A stretch of DNA of 55,008 nucleotides, from NCBI RefSeq assembly GCF_047634455.1, contig NZ_JBLIAI010000014.1, positions 1-55,008 of the forward strand. The letters are read 5' to 3'. A program made the position numbers and the translations under genes. This document shows positions 18,313 through 27,199 of the stretch, piece by piece. The notes below the pieces were generated by a model, which worked only from the letters and a program-made list of their open reading frames with translations, made no database searches and had not been told where the DNA came from. Each line of letters begins with the position of its first letter. Within the stretch, counting starts at the first letter, position 1. Source of the stretch: Maritalea sp047634455 (GTDB lineage Bacteria > Pseudomonadota > Alphaproteobacteria > Rhizobiales > Devosiaceae).

Positions 18313-20775
18313 TTACTCCGCAGCGCCTTGGATAATTTGTTCGGCTGGCAGATTGACGATTACACGGGTGCCTTTGGGCTCGCGTTTTTCAATGCTGATG
18401 GTTCCGCCGTGCATATGGGCAAAGGTTTTGACGATCGAAAGGCCCAACCCAGCGCCGCGTTGCCGCCCGGCAACGGCGCGGCCTTCAAACCGGTCAAAGA
18501 TGGATGAGATCATATCTTCAGGGATGCCTTCCCCTTCATCTTCAACGATAAACAAAATACGTCCAGCCCGTTCGATCACGTCCAGCGCGACCTTTGAGCC
18601 AGGTTCTGAATAGCGGACCGCGTTTGACAAAAGATTATAGAGCACCTGCACGATACGCGCACCATCCGCCACAAAGGCGGGCAAATTATTGGCCACATTG
18701 ATGGATAAATTAATCGGCGTCTCCGATTCAGCAACTTGCAATGTTGCGACCACGCCAGCCTTGGCTTTTTCAACCAGTTCGGCGACATCGAGTATTTCAG
18801 GGTGAAGCTCTGCGATGCCCGCGTCTATGGTGGTGAGATCCAAAATATTGTCAATCAACAGCCCCAGCGTCGCGCTTGAAGATCGAATATAGTTTGCGTA
18901 GTTCATTTGTTTTTCGTTAAGCGCGCCAGCTTCGCCAGACGTCAACAGGTCAGAAAAACCAATAATGTTTGTTAGGGGCGAACGGAACTCATAGGATACG
19001 TTTTGCACGAACGCATCTTTGAGTTTATCCGCCGTTTCGAGCGCTTCGTTGCGCTCTTTGAGCACCCGTTCATAAGATGCATTTTCGGTGACATCGACAA
19101 AGGTGACCAGCGTTTGCCCGTCTGGCAATCGCACGATGGCGTAATCGATCAGGCGGCCATCCGCGCGCGCGATACGTCCTGTTTTGTTTGAACGCTCGGG
19201 GCTGATGTCGATAATGAATGATTTCAGGTCGACCCAAATGTCGCGCCCATCTTCTGGCAATGCCCTGTCGCTCATCTCGACAATGTCAGAAATGTGGGTT
19301 TTTTTGCTGAGTTCGTTGAGTGGAAGCTTCCATATCGACGAAAGTTTTGTGTTGTGCAATTTCAGCCGACCGTCTGTCCCAAATACAGCGACGGCTTCAC
19401 GCAGGGCGTTTAGTGTTTCATCTTGCACATGAATAAGCGCGTTATATCTGCTCTCTAGGGCCAGTTTTTCTGTGACATTGTGATAGACATAAATCACGCC
19501 ACGGGCGTTTGGCGCTGGCGATGCGGTGACATTGAGCACTTGACCAGACGGTAGGTGCCACATGTCTTCGCGGGTTTTTTTCAACCCATAGCTTGAAAGA
19601 TGTGTGGAGCGCCATTTTTTATAATCTGGCTCAAGTGGCAAGTGGCCTTGGGTGCGCAATCGGTCCAGAATGGCTTTTTCATTTGGGTGCGTATCGAGCC
19701 ATTTGGTGTCAAGCTCCCAAAACTCTGCAAAACTTCTATTGTAGTGGGTTAGCTGCGCACTGCCATCAAAAACGGCAACCGGGGTATGCAGCTCGTTGAT
19801 CGCAGCGGTGAGGAAGCTGGCGCGAGGGTCGTTTTTTTTCTCGTTGGACGCCAGGCCCTGAACAGCATATCCTGCGGTGCCGTTTGCCAGCTTAAATTTG
19901 GTCACGTCGAGCGTTCCAAATTTTTCATGCTGTTCGGTGATGGAGTGCGACCCGCCAGTTGCGCCGATTTCCCTCAACCGGAGCAATGCCGCATTGTCGA
20001 ACAATTCAGGCATGTCGCCGTTGCGATTTTCTTCGCTTATGCCAAGCAGCTCGTAATAGGCTTGATTGACCTTGACCAACTTACCCCGCACATCACGTAC
20101 CCAAGAGGGGTGCTTCAGTTTGTCAAATAGTTGCGCGCAGGTTTCGATATCGAGTGAATGTTTGCCCGTGCTGGGCAACACATATGGCACTTCTTCTGCT
20201 GCAATGCGACGCGCGATCCGCAACACGGGACTGCCAGCAACCAATTTGCCACAAACGCGATAACGTTGTTCCGAACTGCCATTGGCGCCAAATTCAAACT
20301 CGGTGCCTTGCGCAAGCAAGTCGGCAAGCTTGAACTTGACCTCAATCGCGCTTTGAGCGGTGAGCCAACTGTCAAAATCAAGCACCATTTGGTTTGTGAT
20401 AAAGTTCTCGATCACCTGTCGAACCGGGCCAACGACTTCTGGGGTCGATGTCGGGTCGCGCCATATGACGGTAATTTCGGACATGCCGTTGAGGATGTTT
20501 TCTTTTTCATCCAGCGCTGCGCTTAAGTCCATAATTTGCTGTTTCGCGCTGGCCGTCGCACGTTGGCTTTTTTGTCGCTGCATCAGGGCTAAAAATGTGG
20601 TGGCCGTACCAAACAATACGGCACCGACAGCGATTGCATATGGTGTTGTTGCGAGCAGTTGCGAATTGGTCAGTTCATTTGCCTGTGCAAATACTGGGCT
20701 CGTCAGCATGAGCGCGATGGGCGCGCTTGCGAATCTTGCGACTCCTTTACTGATCGGGAAAGTTCCCGGCTCCAT
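18313..20775 (-). CDS. divL: Cell-cycle pseudokinase DivL (tyrosine at the phospho-acceptor site)
   Basis: Histidine-kinase-like cell-cycle regulator, 820 residues from ATG 20775 (GAGGGG six bases upstream); the longer frame runs into the ahcY terminator. It has an N-terminal hydrophobic stretch (about 15-33), a second at about 45-66, several PAS-like sensor domains between 90 and 570, a HisKA-like helix and a complete ATPase domain (LYNLLSNAVRYSEP, EDEGEGIPED, GAGLGLSIVKTF). The H-box reads NVSYEFRSPL, so Tyr595 replaces the usual histidine; the codon at 18991-18993 is confirmed as TAT. That is the hallmark of Caulobacter DivL, which signals to CckA by binding DivK. Confidence 0.87.
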   Translation of the reverse strand: MEPGTFPISKGVARFASAPIALMLTSPVFAQANELTNSQLLATTPYAIAVGAVLFGTATTFLALMQRQKSQRATASAKQQIMDLSAALDEKENILNGMSEITVIWRDPTSTPEVVGPVRQVIENFITNQMVLDFDSWLTAQSAIEVKFKLADLLAQGTEFEFGANGSSEQRYRVCGKLVAGSPVLRIARRIAAEEVPYVLPSTGKHSLDIETCAQLFDKLKHPSWVRDVRGKLVKVNQAYYELLGISEENRNGDMPELFDNAALLRLREIGATGGSHSITEQHEKFGTLDVTKFKLANGTAGYAVQGLASNEKKNDPRASFLTAAINELHTPVAVFDGSAQLTHYNRSFAEFWELDTKWLDTHPNEKAILDRLRTQGHLPLEPDYKKWRSTHLSSYGLKKTREDMWHLPSGQVLNVTASPAPNARGVIYVYHNVTEKLALESRYNALIHVQDETLNALREAVAVFGTDGRLKLHNTKLSSIWKLPLNELSKKTHISDIVEMSDRALPEDGRDIWVDLKSFIIDISPERSNKTGRIARADGRLIDYAIVRLPDGQTLVTFVDVTENASYERVLKERNEALETADKLKDAFVQNVSYEFRSPLTNIIGFSDLLTSGEAGALNEKQMNYANYIRSSSATLGLLIDNILDLTTIDAGIAELHPEILDVAELVEKAKAGVVATLQVAESETPINLSINVANNLPAFVADGARIVQVLYNLLSNAVRYSEPGSKVALDVIERAGRILFIVEDEGEGIPEDMISSIFDRFEGRAVAGRQRGAGLGLSIVKTFAHMHGGTISIEKREPKGTRVIVNLPAEQIIQGAAE

Positions 20776-20881
20776 GTTTTGCCCCTCAATCGAATAAAAT
20801 ACGAATTTGCCGCCAAATCGAATCACCCAACCATAGCCCCTGTGCGAATCTGGCAACAAGAGTCTAAATGCGACCATGAAC

Positions 20882-20906
20882 AAAAAAGGGTGGCACGAGG
20901 CCACCC
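20882..20906 (-). terminator. Rho-independent terminator of ahcY
   Basis: On the minus strand, GGGTGG and CCACCC (20906-20901 with 20893-20888) form a stem followed by a run of six T. It lies 41 bases after the ahcY stop and separates ahcY from divL, so divL needs its own promoter between 20776 and 20881. Confidence 0.85.
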
Positions 20907-20946
20907 TGATCTTGAAATGTTCTGCGAATGAATCGCAATCGCAGTT

Positions 20947-22350
20947 TTAGTAGCGATATTGCTCTGGTTTGAATGGGCCATCTTTTGGCACGCCAATATA
21001 GTCGGCTTGTTCTTTTGTGAGCTTTGTCAGCTTGGCACCGAGTTTTTCCAAATGCAATTCCGCAACTTTTTCGTCCAGATGCTTTGGTAGCACATGAACC
21101 GCGTTGTCGTAATTCTCTGCTTTGGTCCACAATTCGATCTGCGCCAATGTTTGGTTGGCAAATGAAGCACTCATGACAAAGCTTGGATGCCCCGTTGCGT
21201 TGCCAAGATTAACAAGGCGACCTTCGGACAACAATATGATCCGACTGTCTTCGCTAAGGTGCACGATATCCACTTGCGGTTTTACATTTGTCCATTTGAA
21301 GTTTTGCAATTCGGCAACTTCAATTTCATTGTCAAAATGTCCGATATTGCAAACGATTGCCATGTCTTTAAGGCGACGCATCGCATCCATTGTTACGATG
21401 CCTTTGTTGCCCGTACATGAAACTATGATGTCAGCCCGCTCAGCAGCGTCGTCTAAGGTTACAACTTCAAAACCATCCATCGCTGCTTGCAGCGCGCAGA
21501 TTGGATCAACTTCTGTCACCAAGACGCGCGCGCCTGCACCGGCCAATGATTGGGCTGAGCCTTTGCCCACATCGCCATAGCCACAAACGATTGCCACTTT
21601 GCCAGCCATCATAACGTCGGTGCCACGACGGATCGCATCCACCAAGCTTTCACGACAACCATATTTGTTGTCGAACTTAGATTTGGTGACACTGTCATTG
21701 ACGTTAATGGCTGGAAACGGCAATTCGCCACGCTCTGCCAATTGATAAAGGCGCATCACACCTGTGGTTGTTTCCTCAGAAACGCCGCGCAGGTTTTCGC
21801 GGACTTTTGAATAAAAGCCCGGGTTTGCAGCGATACGTTTTTTGGCCTGGGCGGAGAAATATTCTTCTTCTTCGCTTTTTGGGTGATCCAACACTGTTGG
21901 ATCGGTTTCCGCTTTTGCCCCGGTGAGCACCAACATTGTCGCGTCGCCACCATCATCAAGGATCATGTTGGCGGTCTCGCCATTGCCCCAATCAAGGATG
22001 CGGTCTGCAAAGTCCCAGTATTCTTCCAGCGTTTCGCCCTTATGCGCAAACACGGCAATGCCTGCCGCTGCCATAGCCGCCGCAGCGTGGTCTTGAGTTG
22101 AAAAGATGTTGCAGGATGCCCAGCGCACGTCAGCGCCCAGCGCGACAAGCGTTTCAATCAGCACAGCTGTTTGAATGGTCATGTGTAACGAACCTGCAAT
22201 CCGCGCGCCCTTTAGGGGCTGCGCTGCTGCAAATTCTTTGCGGATGGCCATCAGACCTGGCATTTCGATCTCTGCCATCTCAATTTCAGTACGTCCCCAC
22301 TGAGCCAGTGAAAGATCTTTTACCGCATATTCTTGTGTTAAGCCGCTCAT
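20947..22350 (-). CDS. ahcY: S-adenosyl-L-homocysteine hydrolase
   Basis: Splits S-adenosylhomocysteine into homocysteine and adenosine, removing the product of methyltransferases. I choose ATG 22350 (467 residues, MSGLTQEYAVKD), which has AGGAG upstream. Catalytic and substrate residues lie in HMTIQTAVLIETL, SCNIFSTQDHAAAA and NVNDSVTKSKFDN; the NAD site is GYGDVGKGSA. The C-terminus KPEQYRY supplies the conserved Lys and Tyr that complete the neighbouring subunit's cofactor site. An AT-rich palindrome lies 64 bases upstream. Confidence 0.97.
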   Translation of the reverse strand: MSGLTQEYAVKDLSLAQWGRTEIEMAEIEMPGLMAIRKEFAAAQPLKGARIAGSLHMTIQTAVLIETLVALGADVRWASCNIFSTQDHAAAAMAAAGIAVFAHKGETLEEYWDFADRILDWGNGETANMILDDGGDATMLVLTGAKAETDPTVLDHPKSEEEEYFSAQAKKRIAANPGFYSKVRENLRGVSEETTTGVMRLYQLAERGELPFPAINVNDSVTKSKFDNKYGCRESLVDAIRRGTDVMMAGKVAIVCGYGDVGKGSAQSLAGAGARVLVTEVDPICALQAAMDGFEVVTLDDAAERADIIVSCTGNKGIVTMDAMRRLKDMAIVCNIGHFDNEIEVAELQNFKWTNVKPQVDIVHLSEDSRIILLSEGRLVNLGNATGHPSFVMSASFANQTLAQIELWTKAENYDNAVHVLPKHLDEKVAELHLEKLGAKLTKLTKEQADYIGVPKDGPFKPEQYRY

Positions 22351-22415
22351 GGCGCGTCTCCTATTGAACCCAATTGCCGCCATTCATACGCGTTCATTCT
22401 TTACTATTCAATAAA

Positions 22416-22437
22416 GACATAAAGAAATATTTATATC
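22416..22437. promoter_or_regulatory. Imperfect palindrome upstream of ahcY, possible SahR-type operator
   Basis: GACATAAAGAA and ATATTTATATC are reverse complements at 8 of 11 positions, centred between 22426 and 22427. It has the look of the AT-rich sites bound by SahR, the ArsR-family S-adenosylhomocysteine sensor that controls ahcY in many Proteobacteria. No sahR gene is in the window. The assignment is by resemblance only. Confidence 0.4.
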
Positions 22438-22448
22438 CCCAATGCTGG

Positions 22449-22952
22449 TCAGCGTGAAATGCGCACCCGGCGACGGAACGGCCATGCAAATATACCCCAA
22501 ACAAAACGGAACAATCCCCAGCCAATAAGCAATCCGAGCCCCAAAAATGTCAGCCCTGATGGGGTAACCGGCACCGCAGGTTTGTAACTATTCATTGTAT
22601 CCGACAGGAGTTTTGGATCCAAATGGCTTGCGAAGGCGGTGAATTGTTCCACAGGCCCTGCATCAATGAGAGCTTGTTGATGGGCTTTCAGGTTCTCAAA
22701 CCGGGCAATTGTTTGAGAAATTGACAGGCCGCGCTCAATCAAAAACTGATCTGTGGACGCATCGTAGCGGGCGAGGGCCTGATCGCGGTTGAGACCTTGG
22801 TTGGCCGCATCTTGGTCAAAATTTTCAATCACGACCCCAAGCTCTTCAACCGCCCCACCCAAGCGTTGCTGATATTGCTGTGTATATTCAGGATATTGAG
22901 ACGCGGTTAAACCACCGGCCAAAGCCCCAACCAACAAAAAAGGTGATCGCAT
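22449..22952 (-). CDS. DUF2937-family protein
   Basis: A 167-residue protein with a hydrophobic N-terminus (about 4-17), a helical middle beginning with the family-like YPEYTQQYQQRLGGAVEEL, and a C-terminal membrane segment at about 133-155 followed by a basic end (RRRVRISR). This matches DUF2937 as I know it; no function is known. It lies between HPr and ahcY on the same strand, but the 62-base gap to HPr and the separate ahcY control region leave its transcript unclear. Confidence 0.7.
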   Translation of the reverse strand: MRSPFLLVGALAGGLTASQYPEYTQQYQQRLGGAVEELGVVIENFDQDAANQGLNRDQALARYDASTDQFLIERGLSISQTIARFENLKAHQQALIDAGPVEQFTAFASHLDPKLLSDTMNSYKPAVPVTPSGLTFLGLGLLIGWGLFRFVWGIFAWPFRRRVRISR

Positions 22953-23014
22953 CAGTTCCTCGCAACGTTCGTCACCGTGGAAAAAAGTTATCGCGTTGAT
23001 GGCGTGTGCAAGGG

Positions 23015-23335
23015 CTAAGCCTGCTTGACTTCAACCCCATCGGTATCTTCGTCAAACCCAGCTTCCACCAGCGCCACAATTGCTTCTAGGGCTTCTCGGG
23101 CTTGCGGGCCTTTTGACTGGACCAGTACTGTCGATCCTGGTCCTGCGCCCAACATCATCAATCCCATGATGGAGCAACCACCAACCGTCACCCCATCGCG
23201 GGTTACTGAAATGTCTGCCCTAAAACACTCAGCCGTTCGTGCAAATCGAGCAGATGCGCGTGCATGCAGGCCGCGCTGATTTACAATCGTTAAGCGCTGT
23301 CCAAATGCTTTTTCTGGTTGGCAAGAATTGGGCAT
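23015..23335 (-). CDS. ptsH: Phosphocarrier protein HPr
   Basis: Small PTS phosphocarrier of 106 residues. It has the phospho-histidine His24 in NQRGLHARASARF and the regulatory serine Ser55 in GGCSIMGLMML, the site used by HPr kinase. The HprK gene is four steps up the same strand, so both sites are probably used. No sugar-specific EIIB or EIIC gene is nearby, fitting the regulatory PTS of alphaproteobacteria. It starts 11 bases after the EIIA gene. Confidence 0.92.
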   Translation of the reverse strand: MPNSCQPEKAFGQRLTIVNQRGLHARASARFARTAECFRADISVTRDGVTVGGCSIMGLMMLGAGPGSTVLVQSKGPQAREALEAIVALVEAGFDEDTDGVEVKQA

Positions 23336-23346
23336 GATGGTTATGA

Positions 23347-23748
23347 TTAAACACCACCCAGCACATCATTGGCAACGTTGATATATTTGCGCCCAGCCTC
23401 TTGGGCTTCATGTACCGCATCACGCATATTCATATCAAGGCGGACACGTGCCAGCTTAACCAGCATGGGCAAATTGACCCCAGCGATCACATCAACTTCA
23501 CGGTTTTCCATCACTGAAATGGCCAGGTTTGACGGTGTGCCACCAAACATGTCCGTCAGAATAACCACACCCTCGCCGCTATCTGCACTGTGCACAGCGT
23601 CCAAGATATCTTGGCGGCGCATTTCCATATCATCATCAGGCCCGATGCTTACGGCTACGCATTGTTCTTGCGGTCCAACCACATGCTCAAGTGCGGAACG
23701 AAATTCGTCCGCAAGTCTGCCATGTGTTACCAACACCATGCCAATCAT
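23347..23748 (-). CDS. PTS EIIA component, mannose/fructose family
   Basis: EIIA-Man-type protein of 133 residues, with phospho-histidine His9 in LVTHGRLADEF and the conserved ILTDMFGGTPSNLA segment. With no EIIB, EIIC or EIID partner in view, it is probably regulatory rather than part of a sugar transporter, as described for the equivalent alphaproteobacterial protein. It is adjacent to HPr and downstream of hprK, with a 132-base gap that may hold a promoter. Confidence 0.92.
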   Translation of the reverse strand: MIGMVLVTHGRLADEFRSALEHVVGPQEQCVAVSIGPDDDMEMRRQDILDAVHSADSGEGVVILTDMFGGTPSNLAISVMENREVDVIAGVNLPMLVKLARVRLDMNMRDAVHEAQEAGRKYINVANDVLGGV

Positions 23749-23880
23749 ATATGACGCTCCTCATTCAACGACGTCGATCTTCTTATATATTGTTAGTTTT
23801 GCCGACCAAGCGGTTGCACGCAAGTCAAAATCGGCGCTATGTCGCTTACCTCAACGCGCCAACCTTCAAAAATATCAGCG

Positions 23881-24351
23881 TTAACTGTTTTCTGCTTGTT
23901 GGACACGTTTGATCGCCTCAATTACCAACAATCGTTGGTGCACGCTATCAATTAATGAACGAATGGGCACCGGGCAACGCGGAATTTTTACGCCCATCAA
24001 TTCTGTTTCAAATTCTTCGTTTTCCGGCATTCTATCCAGCTCGTTGAGCAAGTCGATCACCAGATTTACCTTGGTCTGCTCTGTTGTTGCCCGTTCAATA
24101 ACGCCGCATCCGCGCAACTCGATTTGACCTGCGATCTGTGGCGGGGACTTACATATCACCGCACCATCTTCAACATGCAACAATACCCGGTCATCTGAAA
24201 TGAGAAAAGCCTCAAGCCCTTGCGTTTCAGCGCGGTCCAACAAATCCAGGGCCAACAAAGATTTTCCGGCGCCAGATTGGCCGCGCAGCAAGATGCCATA
24301 CCCGTCATAAGTTATACCAGTTCCAAAGACGTTTTCAGTTTTTTTAGACAT
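23881..24351 (-). CDS. hprK: HPr kinase/phosphorylase, short alphaproteobacterial form
   Basis: Phosphorylates and dephosphorylates the serine of HPr. At 156 residues it lacks the N-terminal domain of the Firmicutes enzyme and consists only of the kinase core, as is known for alphaproteobacteria. P-loop GQSGAGKS at 24-31, ISDDRVLL, and IELRGCGVIERA, which matches the HprK signature. It lies nine bases behind chvG, so it is very likely co-transcribed with the chvI-chvG two-component system. Confidence 0.92.
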   Translation of the reverse strand: MSKKTENVFGTGITYDGYGILLRGQSGAGKSLLALDLLDRAETQGLEAFLISDDRVLLHVEDGAVICKSPPQIAGQIELRGCGVIERATTEQTKVNLVIDLLNELDRMPENEEFETELMGVKIPRCPVPIRSLIDSVHQRLLVIEAIKRVQQAENS

Positions 24352-24360
24352 AGTTGGCCT

Positions 24361-26139
24361 CTAAGTGGTTGTTGGGAGACAGACTGTAAACTCTGCCCCT
24401 GATCGATCTTGCCTGTTTTGAACGCTGATTGTACCGCGATGAGCCTCAACAATTTGTTGCGAAATTGATAGGCCCAAACCCGAGTGATTGCCAAAACCAT
24501 CGCTGGATGGTCGGTCTGTATAGAACCGCTTAAAAATTTGATCGGTTTCGCCGCGAATACCGCTGCCCTGGTCTTTGACGATGATGTTCACCATTTTGCC
24601 CAAACGATTCAGCTCTATGTTAACAATAGCGCCTTCGGGCGAAAAAGAAACAGCATTATCAATCAAGTTGGTCAGGACCTGAGCCAAGCGCCCGTCATGA
24701 CCGGGGATGAGTTGTTGGTTGAGCTTGAGTTGGTCGACAAAGTTGATCTTGACTTGGCGTTTCGCCGCAGTTTCCGACTGGATATCCACAATTGTTGACA
24801 CCAACCCTGAAATATTGACCTCACCAAATTGTTCTCGAGCCAGTTCCGCGTCTAAACGCGAGGCCTTGGAAATGTCGGTGATCAATCGATCAAGTCGCCT
24901 GACATCATGTTGAATAATCGTGGTCAGGCGCGAACGATCTTCGTCGTTTTTAACCACGGGCAGTGTTTCCACCGCACTGCGCAAAGACGTCAATGGGTTT
25001 TTGAGTTCATGGGCAACATCGGCCGCAAAACTTTCAATAGCTTCGATGCGGTTGTAAAGCGCGTCTGTCATGTCGCGTAGGGATCCGGACAAATGTCCTA
25101 TTTCATCTGGCCGATGTGTGTAGTCTGGGATCTCCTCGCGCGCGGTCATGGAGGTGCGAACACGTTGCGCTGCTGCCGACAAACGTCGCATTGGGCCCGC
25201 AATCGTTCCTGCAAGCAAAAGTGACATAATGGTGGTGATGGAGGCCGCGATTAAAAAAATCTTGAAGACGTTCCAGCGCTCTTTCTCCACCACATGATCA
25301 ATATCGCCCGGCGCAGTGGACAACAAAAGCACCCCCACATTGGTTTTCAGCCGTCGCACCGGCACGGCCACGGACACCACCAGCCGATCATTGACGTCAA
25401 CACGCACAATTGAAGCGGTTGAACCGCCAAGCGCGGATTTTACTTCAGGATATTTCAAGCCCTCCGCACCGGAATATTCTTGATAACGCGGGAATTCGCC
25501 CGCGCGCAGCCAGCGGAAAAACCTGTTCCACCAATCAACAAAAAACAAAACTTCGTCGTCCACTGAGCCCGAAATTTGGCGCAATACGTCACCGCGTGCA
25601 TAAATATTATCGCTGTCCAGTATCAATAATCCGGATCGATCATAAATCCGAGCGCGGGTGCCAGTGGGGGTAATGAGGTTGCGCAGCAACGGGGCGACGC
25701 GTTCTGGATTTATGGGAAATTCAAGCGATTGATCGAAAAAGCTCAGCGTTGACGCGGGGTCATCCCCTTGCAATTGCAAGAATTTATCCGGATCGACGGT
25801 GATAACATCGGAATCCACGGAAGCCGAGGCGGCAATCGCCCCAGAAATAATTTCGCCCTGCACGCGCAAACTATCAACGCGCGCATCGATCAGTCCAGCG
25901 CGCCATTGGTTGAGATACAGAATCGCAATCACCAGCGCGGCGAGAGCGGCAAGGTTAAGCACCACAATTCGGCGCGTAAGCGAGGAAAATATGGTGTAGC
26001 CGAACAACCGTTGCAACGGGTGCAGCAATGTGGAAATCACAGATTTAGGGCGCCCAGACGCTTTTTTTCCGGTCGCCGCATCTTGCAGTTTTTCCGGTTG
26101 TTCCGTTGTGGAATGGGAGGAGGCCCTCTCTGGGGTCAA
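24361..26139 (-). CDS. chvG: Sensor histidine kinase ChvG (ExoS)
   Basis: Membrane sensor of the ChvG-ChvI system, which responds to acid and envelope stress in Rhizobiales. 592 residues: cytosolic N-terminus, membrane segments at about 57-76 and 292-313 flanking a periplasmic sensor of some 215 residues, HAMP linker, H-box ADVAHELKNPLTSL with His377, then N-box LTNLIDNAVSFSPEGA and G-boxes VKDQGSGI and GLGLSISQQIV. It starts five bases after chvI and is followed closely by hprK. Confidence 0.93.
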   Translation of the reverse strand: MTPERASSHSTTEQPEKLQDAATGKKASGRPKSVISTLLHPLQRLFGYTIFSSLTRRIVVLNLAALAALVIAILYLNQWRAGLIDARVDSLRVQGEIISGAIAASASVDSDVITVDPDKFLQLQGDDPASTLSFFDQSLEFPINPERVAPLLRNLITPTGTRARIYDRSGLLILDSDNIYARGDVLRQISGSVDDEVLFFVDWWNRFFRWLRAGEFPRYQEYSGAEGLKYPEVKSALGGSTASIVRVDVNDRLVVSVAVPVRRLKTNVGVLLLSTAPGDIDHVVEKERWNVFKIFLIAASITTIMSLLLAGTIAGPMRRLSAAAQRVRTSMTAREEIPDYTHRPDEIGHLSGSLRDMTDALYNRIEAIESFAADVAHELKNPLTSLRSAVETLPVVKNDEDRSRLTTIIQHDVRRLDRLITDISKASRLDAELAREQFGEVNISGLVSTIVDIQSETAAKRQVKINFVDQLKLNQQLIPGHDGRLAQVLTNLIDNAVSFSPEGAIVNIELNRLGKMVNIIVKDQGSGIRGETDQIFKRFYTDRPSSDGFGNHSGLGLSISQQIVEAHRGTISVQNRQDRSGAEFTVCLPTTT

Positions 26140-26144
26140 AATGC

Positions 26145-26855
26145 CTATTGCTCCTTAAAGCGATAACCAACGCCGTACAATGTCTCAATCATGTCAAATT
26201 CAGCATCAACGACACGGAATTTCTTGCGTAGACGTTTAATGTGACTGTCGATGGTGCGGTCATCCACGTAAACTTGATCGTCATAAGCTGCATCCATCAA
26301 GCTGTCGCGGCTTTTTACGACACCGGGACGTTGGGCGAGTGCAAAAAGAATTAAAAACTCCGTCACAGTCAGCGTCACATTCTTTGCGTCCCAGGTTGAC
26401 GTGTGGCGTTCTTGATCCATGGCGAGCCGACCGCGTTCAAGCACTGACTTGGAGGGCGAGCCGTCTGAGTTTTGGCTGTTGCCTTCCGGGCGCGCTTGCC
26501 CGCGACGCAAAATTGCCTTCACCCGCTCGACCAGCAAACGCTGCGAGAACGGTTTAGTGATGAAATCGTCGGCGCCCATTTTAAGGCCAAACAACTCGTC
26601 AATCTCATCATCTTTAGAGGTCAAAAAGATCACCGGAATATCCGATTTCTGCCGCAGGCGTCGCAACAATTCCATGCCATCCATACGGGGCATTTTGATG
26701 TCCAAGATCGCCAAATCCGGCATGTCAGAGGTTAGCCCTTCAAGGCCGGATGCGCCATCGGTATAGGTGCTGACTTGGTATCCTTCTGCCTGCAAGGTCA
26801 TGGCAACCGAGGCGAGAATGTTTTGGTCATCATCAACAAGAGCGATTTTTGGCAT
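26145..26855 (-). CDS. chvI: Response regulator ChvI
   Basis: OmpR/PhoB-type regulator of 236 residues. ATG 26855 chosen: it gives the standard MPKIALVDDD N-terminus and has GGAAGGA upstream. Receiver domain with Asp52 in LAILDIKMPRMDG, Thr/Lys in FLTSKDDE, and a C-terminal winged helix ending DRTIDSHIKRLRKKF and YGVGYRFKE. It is divergent from pckA, a conserved pairing; in rhizobia the ChvI region and pckA are also neighbours. Confidence 0.94.
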   Translation of the reverse strand: MPKIALVDDDQNILASVAMTLQAEGYQVSTYTDGASGLEGLTSDMPDLAILDIKMPRMDGMELLRRLRQKSDIPVIFLTSKDDEIDELFGLKMGADDFITKPFSQRLLVERVKAILRRGQARPEGNSQNSDGSPSKSVLERGRLAMDQERHTSTWDAKNVTLTVTEFLILFALAQRPGVVKSRDSLMDAAYDDQVYVDDRTIDSHIKRLRKKFRVVDAEFDMIETLYGVGYRFKEQ

Positions 26856-27199
26856 ATTTATTCCTTCCGGCCACATCATATATGATTGGCGGCAAATGAA
26901 AAATCAACATTGCTTGTTCATTGCACCGACAATTGCGCACAAATTGTGACCTGTTAGACTGATTAACTTTCCCCATACATCGATATGCAAGACAAGTTAC
27001 CACATTTGACACATGTACATCATGTGAGCGAATCTGTAAAATTTACCATATATTTTATACATTTAGCTGGGTTAGACAAAGGTCGTACGACCTATCGCCA
27101 GATGGAAATTTGCGGATAAAAACCCTAGGTTCTTTTGACCGAACAGGAAAATTTCTCCTTATTTCGGCATGTTTCACGAATGACAGCAGGATCAGCCCG
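26856..27199. promoter_or_regulatory. Divergent control region between chvI and pckA
   Basis: A gene-free stretch of 344 bases. It holds a perfect inverted repeat CACATG-N5-CATGTG at 27010-27026 overlapping TTGACA (27006-27011), which could be a -35 element for pckA, and AT-rich DNA (ATATTTTATAC) after it. I cannot fix the -10 elements. The inverted repeat is a plausible operator for pckA. Confidence 0.45.

Noticed and set aside
20776..20904. Upstream extension of divL
   Set aside because: It would begin inside the ahcY terminator; ATG 20775 has a good GAGGGG.
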